Shown piece after piece: positions 63,244-64,000 of a DNA stretch of 64,000 nt. The position numbers and the translations under genes were made by a program. Under the pieces are notes generated by a model. It saw nothing but the letters and a program-made list of their open reading frames with translations. It did no database searches and was not told the DNA's origin. Within the stretch, counting starts at the first letter, position 1. Each line of letters begins with the position of its first letter. This DNA comes from Streptococcus sp. VT 162 (GTDB lineage Bacteria; Bacillota; Bacilli; Lactobacillales; Streptococcaceae): assembly GCA_000688775.2 (NCBI GenBank), contig CP007628.2, positions 806,001-870,000 of the forward strand. The letters run 5' to 3'.

Positions 63244-64000
63244 ATGGGATTATTTGACCGTCTATTCGGAAAAAAAGAAGAGCCGAAAATCGAAGATATT
63301 GTTAAAGAAGCTCTGGAAAATCTTGATTTGTCAGAAGAGGTTGAAGAAAACCAAACGGTAGTCGAAGAAACTTCTCAGGAAGAGACAGCAAGAGACAAAG
63401 TGGAAGAAACACTTGCTCAAGAAGAACTTCCTCAGGTCTCGACAGAAGATGTTATTGAACCAGATACAGTCGAGGAAACTGCTCAGGAAGAGCTTGAGCT
63501 AGAATCTGATGAATTGGAACAACTCCAAGAGCCTGAAGAAGTTTTAGAAGAAGAGAGCCAAGAAACTGAAGAAGAACTAGCGTCAGAAGTAGTAGAAGAA
63601 GAACTTCCTCAGGTTGAAGAAACCGTGCAGGAAAAATATGACCGCAGTCTAAAGAAAACCCGTACGGGATTCGGAGCTCGTTTGAATGCTTTCTTTGCCA
63701 ACTTCCGTTCTGTCGATGAAGAATTCTTCGAAGAATTGGAAGAACTGCTCATCTTGAGCGACGTCGGTGTGCAGGTCGCTTCGAACCTAACAGAAGAACT
63801 ACGTTATGAAGCCAAACTCGAAAATGCTAAGAAGCCTGATGCGCTCCGTCGTGTCATTATCGAGAAATTGGTCGAGCTCTACGAAAAGGATGGCAACTAC
63901 GATGAACAAATCCATTTCCAAGATGGTTTGACAGTCATGCTCTTTGTCGGAGTCAATGGTGTTGGGAAAACAACTTCTATCGGGAAATTAGCTCATCGTT
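63244..64000 (+). CDS. ftsY: Signal recognition particle receptor FtsY (3' end beyond window)
   Basis: The first 252 codons, running off the right edge. An N-terminal MGLFDRLFGKKEE is followed by a long acidic, low-complexity region (about 14-130, rich in Glu with repeated EELPQV and VEET) that docks to membrane and translocon. The N domain begins near residue 138 (LKKTRTGF). The NG GTPase P-loop GVNGVGKTTSIGKLA is just inside the edge. AAGGAG lies in the previous gene's last codons. Confidence 0.95.
   Translation, partial: MGLFDRLFGKKEEPKIEDIVKEALENLDLSEEVEENQTVVEETSQEETARDKVEETLAQEELPQVSTEDVIEPDTVEETAQEELELESDELEQLQEPEEVLEEESQETEEELASEVVEEELPQVEETVQEKYDRSLKKTRTGFGARLNAFFANFRSVDEEFFEELEELLILSDVGVQVASNLTEELRYEAKLENAKKPDALRRVIIEKLVELYEKDGNYDEQIHFQDGLTVMLFVGVNGVGKTTSIGKLAHR

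Overview
The window is chromosomal DNA of a low-GC Gram-positive coccus, almost certainly a mitis-group Streptococcus (S. mitis / S. oralis / S. infantis type, close to S. pneumoniae). Pointers are gyrA followed directly by srtA, proteins that read like pneumococcal DprA, TopA, XseA, RecN and Smc, a ComX-type com-box before dprA, a tRNA-Arg, extended -10 promoters (TGnTATAAT), and a phase-variable type I restriction locus laid out like the pneumococcal tvr (SpnIV) locus. I see no insertion sequence, prophage or CRISPR array.

Layout. 1-6.0 kb: 3' end of gyrA, srtA, a formate/nitrite-type channel, an O-acetylhomoserine sulfhydrylase and a DUF2130 protein. 6.0-9.6 kb: an AT-rich three-gene cassette (membrane HNH protein, tail-anchored coiled coil, CbbX/SpoVK-type AAA+ ATPase) inserted at the DUF2130/truB junction and flanked by an 8-bp repeat. 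It is the best candidate here for an undescribed system, plausibly anti-phage. 9.6-23.2 kb: housekeeping genes truB, udk, xseA-xseB-ispA-tlyA-argR-recN-phosphatase (tightly overlapping), lepA, a lipoprotein, dprA and topA. 23.3-31.1 kb: DUF454, cutC, an MmcQ/YjbR protein, then leuA-leuB-DUF1294-leuC-leuD behind a CodY box and a leucine-codon attenuator, then a YrdC-like gene. 31.2-34.2 kb: a McrBC-type restriction pair. 34.3-41.0 kb: guaC with a structured leader, tRNA-Arg(CCG), rnc-smc and ribF.

41.1-50.2 kb: a tvr-like type I restriction-modification locus, hsdM-hsdS1-antitoxin-Doc toxin-tyrosine recombinase-hsdS2-hsdR. The two hsdS genes share direct repeats, and hsdS1 carries a perfect 38-bp tandem duplication that frameshifts its C-terminus. 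50.2-54.5 kb: a nucleotidyltransferase, a zinc-motif protein and a TPR protein, then a minus-strand permease operon. 54.6-61.4 kb: tex-sprT, a PspC-domain gene, a BceAB-type peptide-resistance transporter with a BceR-like box and a 36-codon ORF, and a minus-strand VIT-family gene. 61.6-64 kb: two HAD phosphatases and the 5' part of ftsY.

How it fits together: core replication, repair, translation and cell-wall genes form the backbone, and three separate DNA-defence modules (the HNH/AAA+ cassette, McrBC, the tvr locus) sit between them. Function names rest on motifs and family knowledge; no searches were run.
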